A DNA stretch of 64,000 nt from Candidatus Kosakonia sp. 282A-S69. Its GTDB lineage: Bacteria > Pseudomonadota > Gammaproteobacteria > Enterobacterales > Enterobacteriaceae. The stretch spans positions 125,458 to 189,457 of the forward strand of contig NZ_JAROAU010000004.1 in NCBI RefSeq assembly GCF_029433855.1. Reading direction: 5' to 3'. Shown here one piece after another: positions 56,633 through 64,000 of the stretch. The notes beneath the pieces were generated by a model. It searched no databases. It was not told the origin of the DNA and saw only the letters and a list, made by a program, of their open reading frames with translations. Numbering within the stretch: the stretch's first letter is position 1; every line of letters begins with the position of its first letter. The position numbers and the translations under genes were made by a program.

Positions 56633-58611
56633 TCCGTCGCTTCTCCCTCTCATCGGTGCTGCTGCTGGCGGTGCTGTTTATCGTGGCGGCCGGGTTAACC
56701 TGGTACAACCTGACCCTTGCCCTGCCGCGCGCTCAATGGGCGCAGGCACTGTTTGCGCCGAATATCGACCATATCGATCAGATGCTGTTTCACTACAGCC
56801 TGCTGCCGCGCCTGGTGATATCGCTGCTGGTCGGGGCCGGACTTGGGCTGGTGGGCGTGCTGTTCCAGCAGGTGTTGCGTAACCCGCTGGCGGAGCCGAC
56901 CACCCTTGGTGTGGCGACCGGCGCGCAGCTCGGGATCACCATCACTACGCTTTGGGCGATCCCGGGCGTCATGGCATCGCAGTTTGCGGCGCTGCTTGGT
57001 GCCTGCGCCGTTGGCGCGCTGGTGTTTGGCGTGGCGTGGGGAAAACGACTCTCCCCGGTAACCTTAATTCTTGCGGGCCTGGTGGTGAGCCTCTACTGCG
57101 GGGCGATCAATCAGCTGCTGGCACTGTTTCACCACGATCAGCTGCAAAGTATGTTTTTATGGAGCACCGGTACGCTGACGCAGACCGACTGGAGCGTAGT
57201 GCAACGTCTCTGGCCGCAACTGCTGGGCGGCACGGTGTTAACGCTGCTGCTGCTGCGCCCGTTGACCTTAATGGGGCTGGATGATGGCGTGGCGCGCAAC
57301 CTTGGGCTGGCGCTGTCGCTGGCGCGGCTGGCGGCGTTAACGCTGGCGATTGCCCTCAGTGCGCTGCTGGTGAACGCGGTTGGTATTATCGGCTTTATCG
57401 GCCTCTTCGCGCCGCTACTGGCGAAGATGCTCGGCGCACGGCGTCTGCTGACGCGCCTGATGCTGGCACCGCTGATTGGCGCGCTGATCCTCTGGCTCTC
57501 CGATCAGGTGATCCTCTGGCTGACGCGCGTCTGGATGGAGGTCTCTACCGGGTCGATGACGGCGCTGATTGGCGCACCGCTGCTGCTGTGGCTGCTGCCG
57601 CGCCTGCGCAGTATGAGCGCACCGGCGATGGATGGCGGGGATAAGATCCGTCCCGAGCGCGGACATGTGTTGGGGTTTGCGCTGGGCGGCCTGTTATTAC
57701 TGCTGCTGGCAATGTGGGCAGCACTCAGTTTTGGCCGCGATGCCCACGGCTGGCAGTGGGCCAGCGGCGCGCTGCTGGATGAACTGCTGCCCTGGCGCTG
57801 GCCGCGCATTATTGCTGCGCTGACTGCCGGGATGATGCTGGCGGTGGCCGGATGCATTATCCAGCGTCTGACCGGTAATCCGATGGCCAGCCCGGAAGTG
57901 CTGGGCATCAGCTCCGGCGCGGCGTTTGGCGTGGTGTTGATGCTCTTCTTTGTGCCAGGCAACGCCTTTGGCTGGCTGCTGCCTGCCGGAAGTCTTGGCG
58001 CGGCGGCAACGCTATTGATCATTATGCTGGCCGCCGGTCGCGGCGGCTTTTCGCCGCACCGCATGCTGCTGGCTGGGATGGCGCTCAGCACCGCCTTTAC
58101 CATGCTGCTGATGATGCTCCAGGCGAGCGGCGATCCGCGCATGGCAACGATACTGACCTGGATCTCCGGCAGCACTTATCACGCTTCCGGTGAGCTGGTG
58201 GTGCGCAGCGCGGTGGTGATGGTGGTGCTGCTGGCATTAACCCCGCTGTGCCGCCGCTGGCTGATGATCCTGCCGCTCGGCGGGGAGAGCGCGCGCTCGG
58301 TAGGGATGGCGCTGACCTCGTCGCGTATTGTGCTGCTGCTGCTGGCAGCAGCGCTGACAGCGGCGGCGACGATGACCATCGGGCCGCTCAGCTTTGTCGG
58401 GCTGATGGCACCGCATATCGCGCGCATGATGGGTTTTCGCCGCACGATGCCGCATATGGTTATCTCCGCGCTGGTGGGGGGCGTGTTGCTGGTGTTCGCC
58501 GACTGGTGCGGGCGGATGGTGCTGTTTCCGTTCCAGATCCCGGCGGGGCTGCTCTCGACCTTTATTGGCGCGCCGTACTTTATCTACCTGTTGAGAAAGC
58601 AGAGCCGCTAA
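56629..58611 (+). CDS. fhuB: Ferric hydroxamate ABC transporter permease FhuB
   Basis: Inner-membrane permease, 660 residues, made of two fused homologous FecCD-type halves with about 20 membrane segments in all. Each half carries a coupling motif region (GLFAPLLAKMLGARRLL in the first, GLMAPHIARMMGFRRTM in the second) that contacts FhuC. Last gene of the operon. Confidence 0.96.
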   Translation: MIRRFSLSSVLLLAVLFIVAAGLTWYNLTLALPRAQWAQALFAPNIDHIDQMLFHYSLLPRLVISLLVGAGLGLVGVLFQQVLRNPLAEPTTLGVATGAQLGITITTLWAIPGVMASQFAALLGACAVGALVFGVAWGKRLSPVTLILAGLVVSLYCGAINQLLALFHHDQLQSMFLWSTGTLTQTDWSVVQRLWPQLLGGTVLTLLLLRPLTLMGLDDGVARNLGLALSLARLAALTLAIALSALLVNAVGIIGFIGLFAPLLAKMLGARRLLTRLMLAPLIGALILWLSDQVILWLTRVWMEVSTGSMTALIGAPLLLWLLPRLRSMSAPAMDGGDKIRPERGHVLGFALGGLLLLLLAMWAALSFGRDAHGWQWASGALLDELLPWRWPRIIAALTAGMMLAVAGCIIQRLTGNPMASPEVLGISSGAAFGVVLMLFFVPGNAFGWLLPAGSLGAAATLLIIMLAAGRGGFSPHRMLLAGMALSTAFTMLLMMLQASGDPRMATILTWISGSTYHASGELVVRSAVVMVVLLALTPLCRRWLMILPLGGESARSVGMALTSSRIVLLLLAAALTAAATMTIGPLSFVGLMAPHIARMMGFRRTMPHMVISALVGGVLLVFADWCGRMVLFPFQIPAGLLSTFIGAPYFIYLLRKQSR

Positions 58612-58612
58612 A

Positions 58613-58818
58613 AAAATGCCCGGTGGCGTTAACGCTTACCGGGCCTACTAAGGCTGAGAACACAATTTTGTAGGCCGGATAAACGTAGCGCCACCCGGCA
58701 TTTCCCGATGACATCGCGGTTTTTGTAGGCCGGATAAGCGTAGCGCCATCCGGCATTTCCCGATGACATCGCGGTTTTTTGTAGGCCGGATAAGCGTAGC
58801 GCCATCCGGCATTTCCCT
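58613..58818. repeat. REP array with tandem 55-56 bp units after fhuB
   Basis: A first REP in opposite orientation (about 58618-58650) is followed by three near-identical tandem units starting at 58670, 58725 and 58781. Each has GTAGGCCGGATAA, CGTAGCGCCA and CCGGCATTTCCC, joined by GATGACATCGCGG and a T-run. The third unit is cut short before hemL. It lies between two convergent genes, fhuB and hemL, and may protect both mRNA ends. Confidence 0.92.
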
Positions 58819-58832
58819 ATGGCGGCAAGATA

Positions 58833-60113
58833 TTACAGCTTCATGAAGGCGCGCTTCGCGGCGTCGATGGTGTTATCGATATCTTCAACGCTGTGGGCAA
58901 CGGACATAAAGCCCGCTTCAAAGGCAGACGGCGCAAGGTAAACCCCTTCCTCCAGCATCAGATGGAAGAAGCGCTTAAAGCGCTCAACGTCGCACTTCAC
59001 CACATCCTGATAACGGGTCACGCTCTGCGCATCGGTAAAGAAGAGACCAAACATCCCGCCGACGTGGTTAACTACCAGCCCAATACCGGCTTCCTGCGCC
59101 GCTTCCAGCAGGCCTTCCGCAAGGCGGGTAGTCAGATCGGTCAGGGTGGCGTGAATGCCTGGCTGCGCCACTTCATTCAGACAGGCGAAGCCCGCGGCCA
59201 TCGCAATCGGGTTACCGGAGAGGGTGCCCGCCTGGTAAACCGGCCCGGTTGGTGCCAGCGCTTCCATCACCTCGCGGCGACCGCCGAAGGCACCTACCGG
59301 CATTCCGCCGCCGATGATTTTGCCAAGGCAGGTCAGATCCGGCACCACATCGTAGTAGGCCTGTGCGCCCGCCAGCGCGACGCGGAAGCCGGTCATCACC
59401 TCATCGATAATCAGCAGGGCGCCAAACTCGTCGCACAGCGCGCGCAGGCCCGGCAGGAACTCCGGCAGCGGCGGGACGCAGTTCATGTTGCCTGCGACCG
59501 GCTCAACGATGATACAGGCGATATCCTGCGGATACTGCTCGAACGCCGCGCGTACCGAGGCGAGATCGTTATAGGTGCAGGTGAGAGTGTGTTTGGCAAA
59601 ATCCGCCGGTACACCGGGTGAGTTCGGCTGACCGAGGGTTAACGCGCCGGAACCCGCTTTCACCAGCAGGCAGTCGGCATGGCCGTGGTAGCAGCCCTCG
59701 AATTTGATGATTTTGTCGCGATGGGTAAAGCCGCGTGCGAGGCGGATGGCGCTCATCGTCGCTTCGGTGCCGGAGTTGACCATGCGTACCATATCCATGG
59801 TCGGAACCAGTTCGGTCACCAGCTCCGCCATTTTCACTTCCATCTCGGTCGGCGCGCCGAAGCTCAGGCCGCGGCTGGCCGCTTCAATTACCGCATTGCG
59901 GATCGCCGGGTGGTTGTGGCCCAGCACCATCGGTCCCCAGGAGCCAACATAGTCGATATAGGCTTTGCCGTCGGCATCGTACAGATAAGCTCCGTCAGCG
60001 CGCTCGATAAACAGCGGTGTACCGCCAACGCCGGTGAAGGCGCGTACCGGTGAATTGACCCCGCCAGGGATAAGCTGTCGCGCTGTATTAAAGAGGTTTT
60101 CAGACTTACTCAT
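58833..60113 (-). CDS. hemL: Glutamate-1-semialdehyde 2,1-aminomutase
   Basis: PLP enzyme forming 5-aminolevulinate, the haem precursor, by the C5 pathway. 426 residues as in E. coli, with the PLP lysine K265 in [17 protein letters not shown] and the [10 protein letters not shown] motif before it. Divergent from clcA across a 168-bp gap that must hold both promoters. Confidence 0.97.
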   Translation of the reverse strand: MSKSENLFNTARQLIPGGVNSPVRAFTGVGGTPLFIERADGAYLYDADGKAYIDYVGSWGPMVLGHNHPAIRNAVIEAASRGLSFGAPTEMEVKMAELVTELVPTMDMVRMVNSGTEATMSAIRLARGFTHRDKIIKFEGCYHGHADCLLVKAGSGALTLGQPNSPGVPADFAKHTLTCTYNDLASVRAAFEQYPQDIACIIVEPVAGNMNCVPPLPEFLPGLRALCDEFGALLIIDEVMTGFRVALAGAQAYYDVVPDLTCLGKIIGGGMPVGAFGGRREVMEALAPTGPVYQAGTLSGNPIAMAAGFACLNEVAQPGIHATLTDLTTRLAEGLLEAAQEAGIGLVVNHVGGMFGLFFTDAQSVTRYQDVVKCDVERFKRFFHLMLEEGVYLAPSAFEAGFMSVAHSVEDIDNTIDAAKRAFMKL

Positions 60114-60281
60114 GCTTTCATTCCTGGTTGCTGGAAAAAATCGTTGCCGGTCATTCTATGTGATTAGCGGAAGCGGATGAAAGTTTTGCCGGGAAGAAGG
60201 ACATATTTTGCAGGGATTTTGCCCGCGACGCGGCGGCAAGGGGTGGCTACAATACTTCTTTTGTATGACGTATCAGAGCCG

Positions 60282-61688
60282 ATGTCAGAAAACACTCCCT
60301 CATTTGAACAGCAGCAGGTTGAACGACGCCGACGCAGAGATATTCTGCGTCAGATGCTGCAACGTGATAAAACGCCGCTGGCGATCCTCATTGTGGCCGC
60401 CGTTGCGGGAACGCTTACCGGGCTGGTGGGCGTCGCCTTTGAAAAGGCGGTAAATGCGGTGATCAACCTGCGCATCGGCGCGCTGGCGCAGGTAGCGAAC
60501 AGCGCTGTCGTCTGGCCGCTGGCCTTTATCGCCTCGGCGCTGCTGGCGATGACTGGCTACTTTTTAGTGCGCCGCTTCGCGCCGGAAGCGGGCGGCTCCG
60601 GTATTCCGGAGATTGAAGGCGCGCTGGAAGAGCTGCGCCCGGTGCGCTGGTGGCGCGTACTGCCGGTGAAGTTTTTCGGCGGCATGGGGACGCTGGGCGC
60701 GGGCATGGTGCTGGGGCGCGAAGGGCCAACGGTGCAGATTGGCGGTAACGTTGGGCGGATGGTGTGCGATCTCTTTCGCCTGCGCAGCGGCGAAGCGCGC
60801 CACACTCTGCTGGCAACCGGCGCGGCGGCGGGGCTCTCCGCGGCCTTTAACGCGCCGCTGGCGGGTATCCTCTTTATCATCGAAGAGATGCGCTCGCAGT
60901 TTCACTACAACCTTATCTCCATCAAAGCTGTCTTTACCGGCGTGATTATGTCGAGCATCGTCTTTCGCCTGTTTAACGGCGAAGCGGCGGTCATTGATGT
61001 CGGTAAGCTAAGTAACGCGCCGGTGAACACCCTGTGGCTCTACCTGCTGCTGGGGATGGTGTTTGGCTGTATCGGCCCGCTGTTTAACACCCTGGTGCTG
61101 CGTACCCAGGATCTGTTTTTGCGCCTGCACGGCGGGAAGACCGGGAAATGGGTGCTGATAGGCGGCCTGATTGGCGGAACCTGCGGCGTGCTCGGCCTGA
61201 TGGCGCCTGCGCTCTCCGGCGGCGGTTTTGCGCTGATCCCGATTGCTTCTGCCGGCAATTATGGCGTCAGCGCGCTGCTGTTTATTTTTCTTATCCGCGT
61301 GGCGATGACGCTGCTCTGCTTTAGCTCCGGCGCACCGGGCGGAATTTTTGCGCCGATGCTGTCATTAGGCACGGTGCTCGGCATGGCGTTTGGCTCGGCG
61401 AGCATGGCGATTTTCCCCCATTATCAACTTGATGCCGCGACCTTTGCCGTTGCCGGAATGGGGGCGTTACTCGCTGCCTCGCTGCGCGCGCCGTTGACCG
61501 GAATTGTGCTAGTTTTGGAAATGACTGACAATTATCAGCTTATTTTGCCAATGATCATTACCTGCCTTGGTGCGACACTGTTAGCCCAGTTTTTGGGCGG
61601 TAAACCGCTCTATTCCGCCATCCTGGCACGTACGCTTGCCAGGCAAGAGGCCGCCGCTGACCATGCGCTGCCGCGGGAGAATACTTGA
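60282..61688 (+). CDS. clcA: H+/Cl- exchange transporter ClcA
   Basis: Two-chloride-for-one-proton antiporter linked to extreme acid resistance. The 468-residue protein keeps the selectivity serine S106 in GSGIPE, the gating glutamate E147 in GREGP and the proton glutamate E202 in FIIEEM. The start at 60282 ([10 protein letters not shown]) matches the family N-terminus; the frame is open 35 codons upstream without support. Its N-terminal tail is a little shorter than K-12 ClcA. Confidence 0.95.
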   Translation: MSENTPSFEQQQVERRRRRDILRQMLQRDKTPLAILIVAAVAGTLTGLVGVAFEKAVNAVINLRIGALAQVANSAVVWPLAFIASALLAMTGYFLVRRFAPEAGGSGIPEIEGALEELRPVRWWRVLPVKFFGGMGTLGAGMVLGREGPTVQIGGNVGRMVCDLFRLRSGEARHTLLATGAAAGLSAAFNAPLAGILFIIEEMRSQFHYNLISIKAVFTGVIMSSIVFRLFNGEAAVIDVGKLSNAPVNTLWLYLLLGMVFGCIGPLFNTLVLRTQDLFLRLHGGKTGKWVLIGGLIGGTCGVLGLMAPALSGGGFALIPIASAGNYGVSALLFIFLIRVAMTLLCFSSGAPGGIFAPMLSLGTVLGMAFGSASMAIFPHYQLDAATFAVAGMGALLAASLRAPLTGIVLVLEMTDNYQLILPMIITCLGATLLAQFLGGKPLYSAILARTLARQEAAADHALPRENT

Positions 61689-61769
61689 ACGATTTACTAC
61701 CCTATTGGATAATAGCCGCCATGATCGGGTCAATATTTGCCCAGGTCGACGTATTAACGGGAGCAAGAC

Positions 61770-62114
61770 ATGAGTGATGACGTAGCGCTGCCGCTGCAGT
61801 TTACCGACGCAGCAGCCAATAAAGTAAAAAGCCTGATCGCGGACGAAGAGAACCCTAATCTGAAACTGCGTGTCTACATCACCGGTGGTGGTTGCAGCGG
61901 CTTCCAGTACGGTTTTACCTTTGACGATCAGATCAACGACGGCGATATGACCATTGAGAAGCAGGGGGTTGGCCTGGTGGTCGACCCGATGAGCCTGCAA
62001 TATCTGGTGGGCGGTTCGGTCGATTACACCGAAGGTCTGGAGGGATCCCGCTTCGTGGTGACCAACCCGAACGCGACCAGCACCTGCGGCTGCGGCTCGT
62101 CGTTCAGCATCTGA
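61770..62114 (+). CDS. erpA: Iron-sulfur cluster insertion protein ErpA
   Basis: A-type carrier that delivers [4Fe-4S] clusters, for example to IspG/IspH in isoprenoid synthesis. The 114-residue protein has C42 in GGGCSGF and the C-terminal CGCGSSF pair, the three cluster ligands of the family. A GGGAG site precedes the ATG. E. coli erpA is repressed by IscR; I could not place an IscR site with confidence. Confidence 0.97.
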   Translation: MSDDVALPLQFTDAAANKVKSLIADEENPNLKLRVYITGGGCSGFQYGFTFDDQINDGDMTIEKQGVGLVVDPMSLQYLVGGSVDYTEGLEGSRFVVTNPNATSTCGCGSSFSI

Positions 62115-62122
62115 TTACCTGA

Positions 62123-62144
62123 AATGCCGGGTAATACCGGCATT
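62123..62144. terminator. Hairpin between erpA and yadS
   Basis: A perfect 8-bp stem (62123-62130 with 62137-62144) with a 6-nt loop lies between the convergent erpA and yadS genes. There is no T-run on either side, so it is a weak or Rho-assisted terminator. Confidence 0.55.
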
Positions 62145-62155
62145 GATCCCGCCGT

Positions 62156-62779
62156 TTAACGTCCCGATTCATCCAGCGCAAACGTCGGCAGCTTCAGGTG
62201 CCAGCGGATCGCCGCCAGGCGGATCGCCAGCGTGACCCCCATTCCTGTCATACTCGCTGACTCCAGCGGTACGGCAAAAACGTAGAACGCCGTTGCATGA
62301 ACGATGCCGCCCGCTATACAGGCGGTGGCGTAAATTTCAGTACGCAGGATCATCGGGATTTCACGTGCCAGCACATCACGGATAATCCCGCCGCCAACGC
62401 CTGTCACCACGCCCATACAGATCGCCACCAGCGGGCCGGTACCCGCAAGAAACGCTTTATTGACGCCGATACCCACAAACACCGCCAGACCGACCGCATC
62501 CAGCACCGGCAATATCCACTTCGGTAAACGGCGGGGCTGGCGCACCAGAATAATGGTTAACATGCAGGTAACCATCGCCACCACAAGATCGGTGGGATCT
62601 TTCACCCAGAAGACCGGCCCGTGCGCCAGCGCCATATCGCGAATGGTGCCGCCGCCGACCGCGGTCACCACCCCCAGCACCAGCACGCCGAAAGGGTCCA
62701 TCCGCAACTTTCCGGCAAGCAGAACGCCTGAGATGGCGAAAACGGCGGTGCCGATAATATCCAGCCAGTAGACCAGCAT
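62156..62779 (-). CDS. yadS: YadS, TRIC/UPF0126 family membrane protein
   Basis: A 207-residue inner-membrane protein with six or seven hydrophobic segments and two repeats of a GGG-containing motif (VGGGTIRDM and VGGGIIRDVLARE), which mark the UPF0126 family related to trimeric intracellular cation channels. Transport substrate uncertain. It follows btuF by 14 bp, suggesting mtn-btuF-yadS co-transcription. Confidence 0.94.
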   Translation of the reverse strand: MLVYWLDIIGTAVFAISGVLLAGKLRMDPFGVLVLGVVTAVGGGTIRDMALAHGPVFWVKDPTDLVVAMVTCMLTIILVRQPRRLPKWILPVLDAVGLAVFVGIGVNKAFLAGTGPLVAICMGVVTGVGGGIIRDVLAREIPMILRTEIYATACIAGGIVHATAFYVFAVPLESASMTGMGVTLAIRLAAIRWHLKLPTFALDESGR

Positions 62780-62793
62780 GGTTTATTCCCCGG

Positions 62794-63594
62794 TTATTTC
62801 ACCTGCGCAAGGGCAGAACAGAGTTGTTGAGCGGCGAGGATAATACGCGGGCTCGCCCGTTCAAACCAGTCATCGTGCAGAGAAATAATCGGCACATTCA
62901 GCTGGTCTCCCCAGAACTGTTTCACTCGCGCTTGCGCCTTCTCTTCCCCTGCGAGGATAATTGCCTGCGGATGGCGTGCCAGCACCTGTTCACGGCTCAC
63001 CTGCGGCCACGGCACACGGCTTTCGGCAAAGATGTTCTCCCCACCACACAGCTCCACCACCTGGTGTTGAATCGATCCTTTCCCGCTGGTGAAGAGTGGC
63101 TGCGTGCCGAACTGCATAAAAACGCGTTTTTTCTGCTGCGCCGCGTAGCGGGACGTTAACGTCTCATACCCCGCCATCAGCTGTTGTGCGGCCCGCTCAG
63201 CCTGCGCGGGCTGCGGGCTATAAGGGGCGAGCTGGCGCAGCGTCTGCGCGACCTCTTCAATAGAGATAGCGTCGATCCACATCACGCGGATGCCGAACTT
63301 TTTCAGCTGATCGACCTGACGCTCTGCGTTACCTCCGCGCCAGGCCAGCACCAGGTCGGGCTTCAGGGCGATAATGCGTTCGAGGTTAATCCCTTGCCAG
63401 CTGGCAACCTGCTCAATCTGCGCGGCGGCGGGGGGATAGTCAGAGTAACTGCTAACGGCGACGGGCGTGATACCGGCAGCGAAAGCCAGTTCGGTATTGG
63501 CCGGAGAGAGTGAAATAACACGCGGCGCAGCGAAGAGCCACGCCGGCAGAAGTAGAAGCAGGGCGGCGAGCGCCCTGAAACGGGGATTACCCAC
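62794..63594 (-). CDS. btuF: Vitamin B12 ABC transporter substrate-binding protein BtuF
   Basis: Periplasmic cobalamin-binding protein working with BtuCD. The start is placed at a GTG (63594) inside the 3' end of mtn, matching the E. coli start site and giving 266 residues; a farther ATG would add nine. The signal peptide ends near LFA-APRVIS, and [12 protein letters not shown] and the WQGINLERI segment are family-typical. An 8-nt overlap with mtn suggests coupling. Confidence 0.93.
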   Translation of the reverse strand: MGNPRFRALAALLLLLPAWLFAAPRVISLSPANTELAFAAGITPVAVSSYSDYPPAAAQIEQVASWQGINLERIIALKPDLVLAWRGGNAERQVDQLKKFGIRVMWIDAISIEEVAQTLRQLAPYSPQPAQAERAAQQLMAGYETLTSRYAAQQKKRVFMQFGTQPLFTSGKGSIQHQVVELCGGENIFAESRVPWPQVSREQVLARHPQAIILAGEEKAQARVKQFWGDQLNVPIISLHDDWFERASPRIILAAQQLCSALAQVK

Positions 63595-64000
63595 GTGCCA
63601 GTTTCTGCACCAGGGTTTCAACCATCAGGCTGGACTGTTTTGCCGCCACCACCAGGAACTCATCAAAGCTCAGGTGAGACTGCTGGTCCGCCACGTCGGA
63701 GATGGCGCGAACCACCACAAACGGCACGCCAAAGTTGTGGCAGACGTGAGCGATAGCGGTCGCTTCCATCTCAACGGCAACCGCCTGCGGGAAGTTGTGG
63801 CGAATTTTTGCCAGGCCTACGGAACCGTTAATGAAGGCGTCGCCGCTGACAATCAGCCCGCGCACTGCGTTCAGATTCAGCTCACCGATGCAGGCTTCGG
63901 CCGCAAGCACCAGCTTCTCATCGGCTTTAAAGCCCGCCGGGCAGCCCGGCAACTGGCCATACTCATAACCAAAGGCGGTGACGTCGGCATCGTGATAACG
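63587..64000 (-). CDS. mtn: 5'-methylthioadenosine/S-adenosylhomocysteine nucleosidase, 3' part only
   Basis: The window ends inside this gene; the C-terminal 137 codons or so are present. The protein removes adenine from methylthioadenosine and S-adenosylhomocysteine, recycling the by-product of SpeE. The catalytic region is visible in [12 protein letters not shown] and the active-site aspartate in [10 protein letters not shown]. It precedes btuF and yadS on the same strand, as in E. coli. Confidence 0.96.
   Translation of the reverse strand, partial: RYHDADVTAFGYEYGQLPGCPAGFKADEKLVLAAEACIGELNLNAVRGLIVSGDAFINGSVGLAKIRHNFPQAVAVEMEATAIAHVCHNFGVPFVVVRAISDVADQQSHLSFDEFLVVAAKQSSLMVETLVQKLARG

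Noticed and set aside
61690..61765. IscR site upstream of erpA
   Set aside because: Expected from E. coli regulation, but no clear type 1 or type 2 motif could be assigned by eye.

Overview
This is a chromosomal segment of an enteric gamma-proteobacterium. Gene order follows the Escherichia coli K-12 interval from mutT (just downstream of secA) to mtn almost gene for gene, with protein lengths equal or nearly equal to the K-12 ones. Moderately high GC, REP/BIME repeats of enterobacterial type, and several accessory genes absent from K-12 point to the Enterobacter/Kosakonia/Klebsiella side of Enterobacteriaceae. The genus is an inference; I cannot fix the species from sequence alone.

Layout. 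1-9.1 kb: mutT, yacG-zapD-coaE, guaC, the type IV pilus set ppdD-hofB-hofC, nadC, ampD-ampE. 9.1-11.5 kb: an inserted sugar module (GH43 glycosidase plus a cation symporter of the YicJ type), then aroP. 13.0-20.8 kb: the pyruvate dehydrogenase locus pdhR-aceE-aceF-lpd with its PdhR operator. 20.9-23.3 kb: a chromosomal TraT-like lipoprotein and an unrecognised 474-residue protein, where K-12 has yacH. Then acnB, an AT-rich patch with a broken DUF3289 gene and an intact DUF943 gene, yacL, speE-speD, yacC, cueO, gcd, hpt, can, yadG-yadH, a second AT-rich patch with a small secreted protein, yadE, panB-panC and panD. 41.8-49.8 kb: pcnB-folK, gluQ, dksA, sfsA, a small membrane protein, thpR, hrpB. 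49.8-64 kb: mrcB, the ferrichrome operon fhuACDB, a REP array, hemL, clcA, erpA, yadS, btuF and the 3' part of mtn.

Functionally the window is mostly housekeeping: central carbon entry (PDH complex, AcnB, Gcd), cofactor synthesis (CoA, pantothenate, folate, NAD, haem), spermidine synthesis, purine salvage, peptidoglycan synthesis and recycling (MrcB, AmpD), iron and B12 uptake, and regulators of transcription and RNA turnover (DksA, PcnB). No tRNA, rRNA, CRISPR array, insertion sequence or prophage was seen.

Regulatory sites readable by eye include a near-perfect PdhR operator, a CueR-type promoter with a 19-bp spacer before cueO, a CRP site overlapping the gcd -35 region, a plausible Fur-controlled fhuA promoter, and a conserved AUU start codon for pcnB. 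I found no convincing multi-gene system of a new type. The most novel material is the unrecognised protein at 21.9-23.3 kb, the TraT homologue beside it, and the two AT-rich patches.
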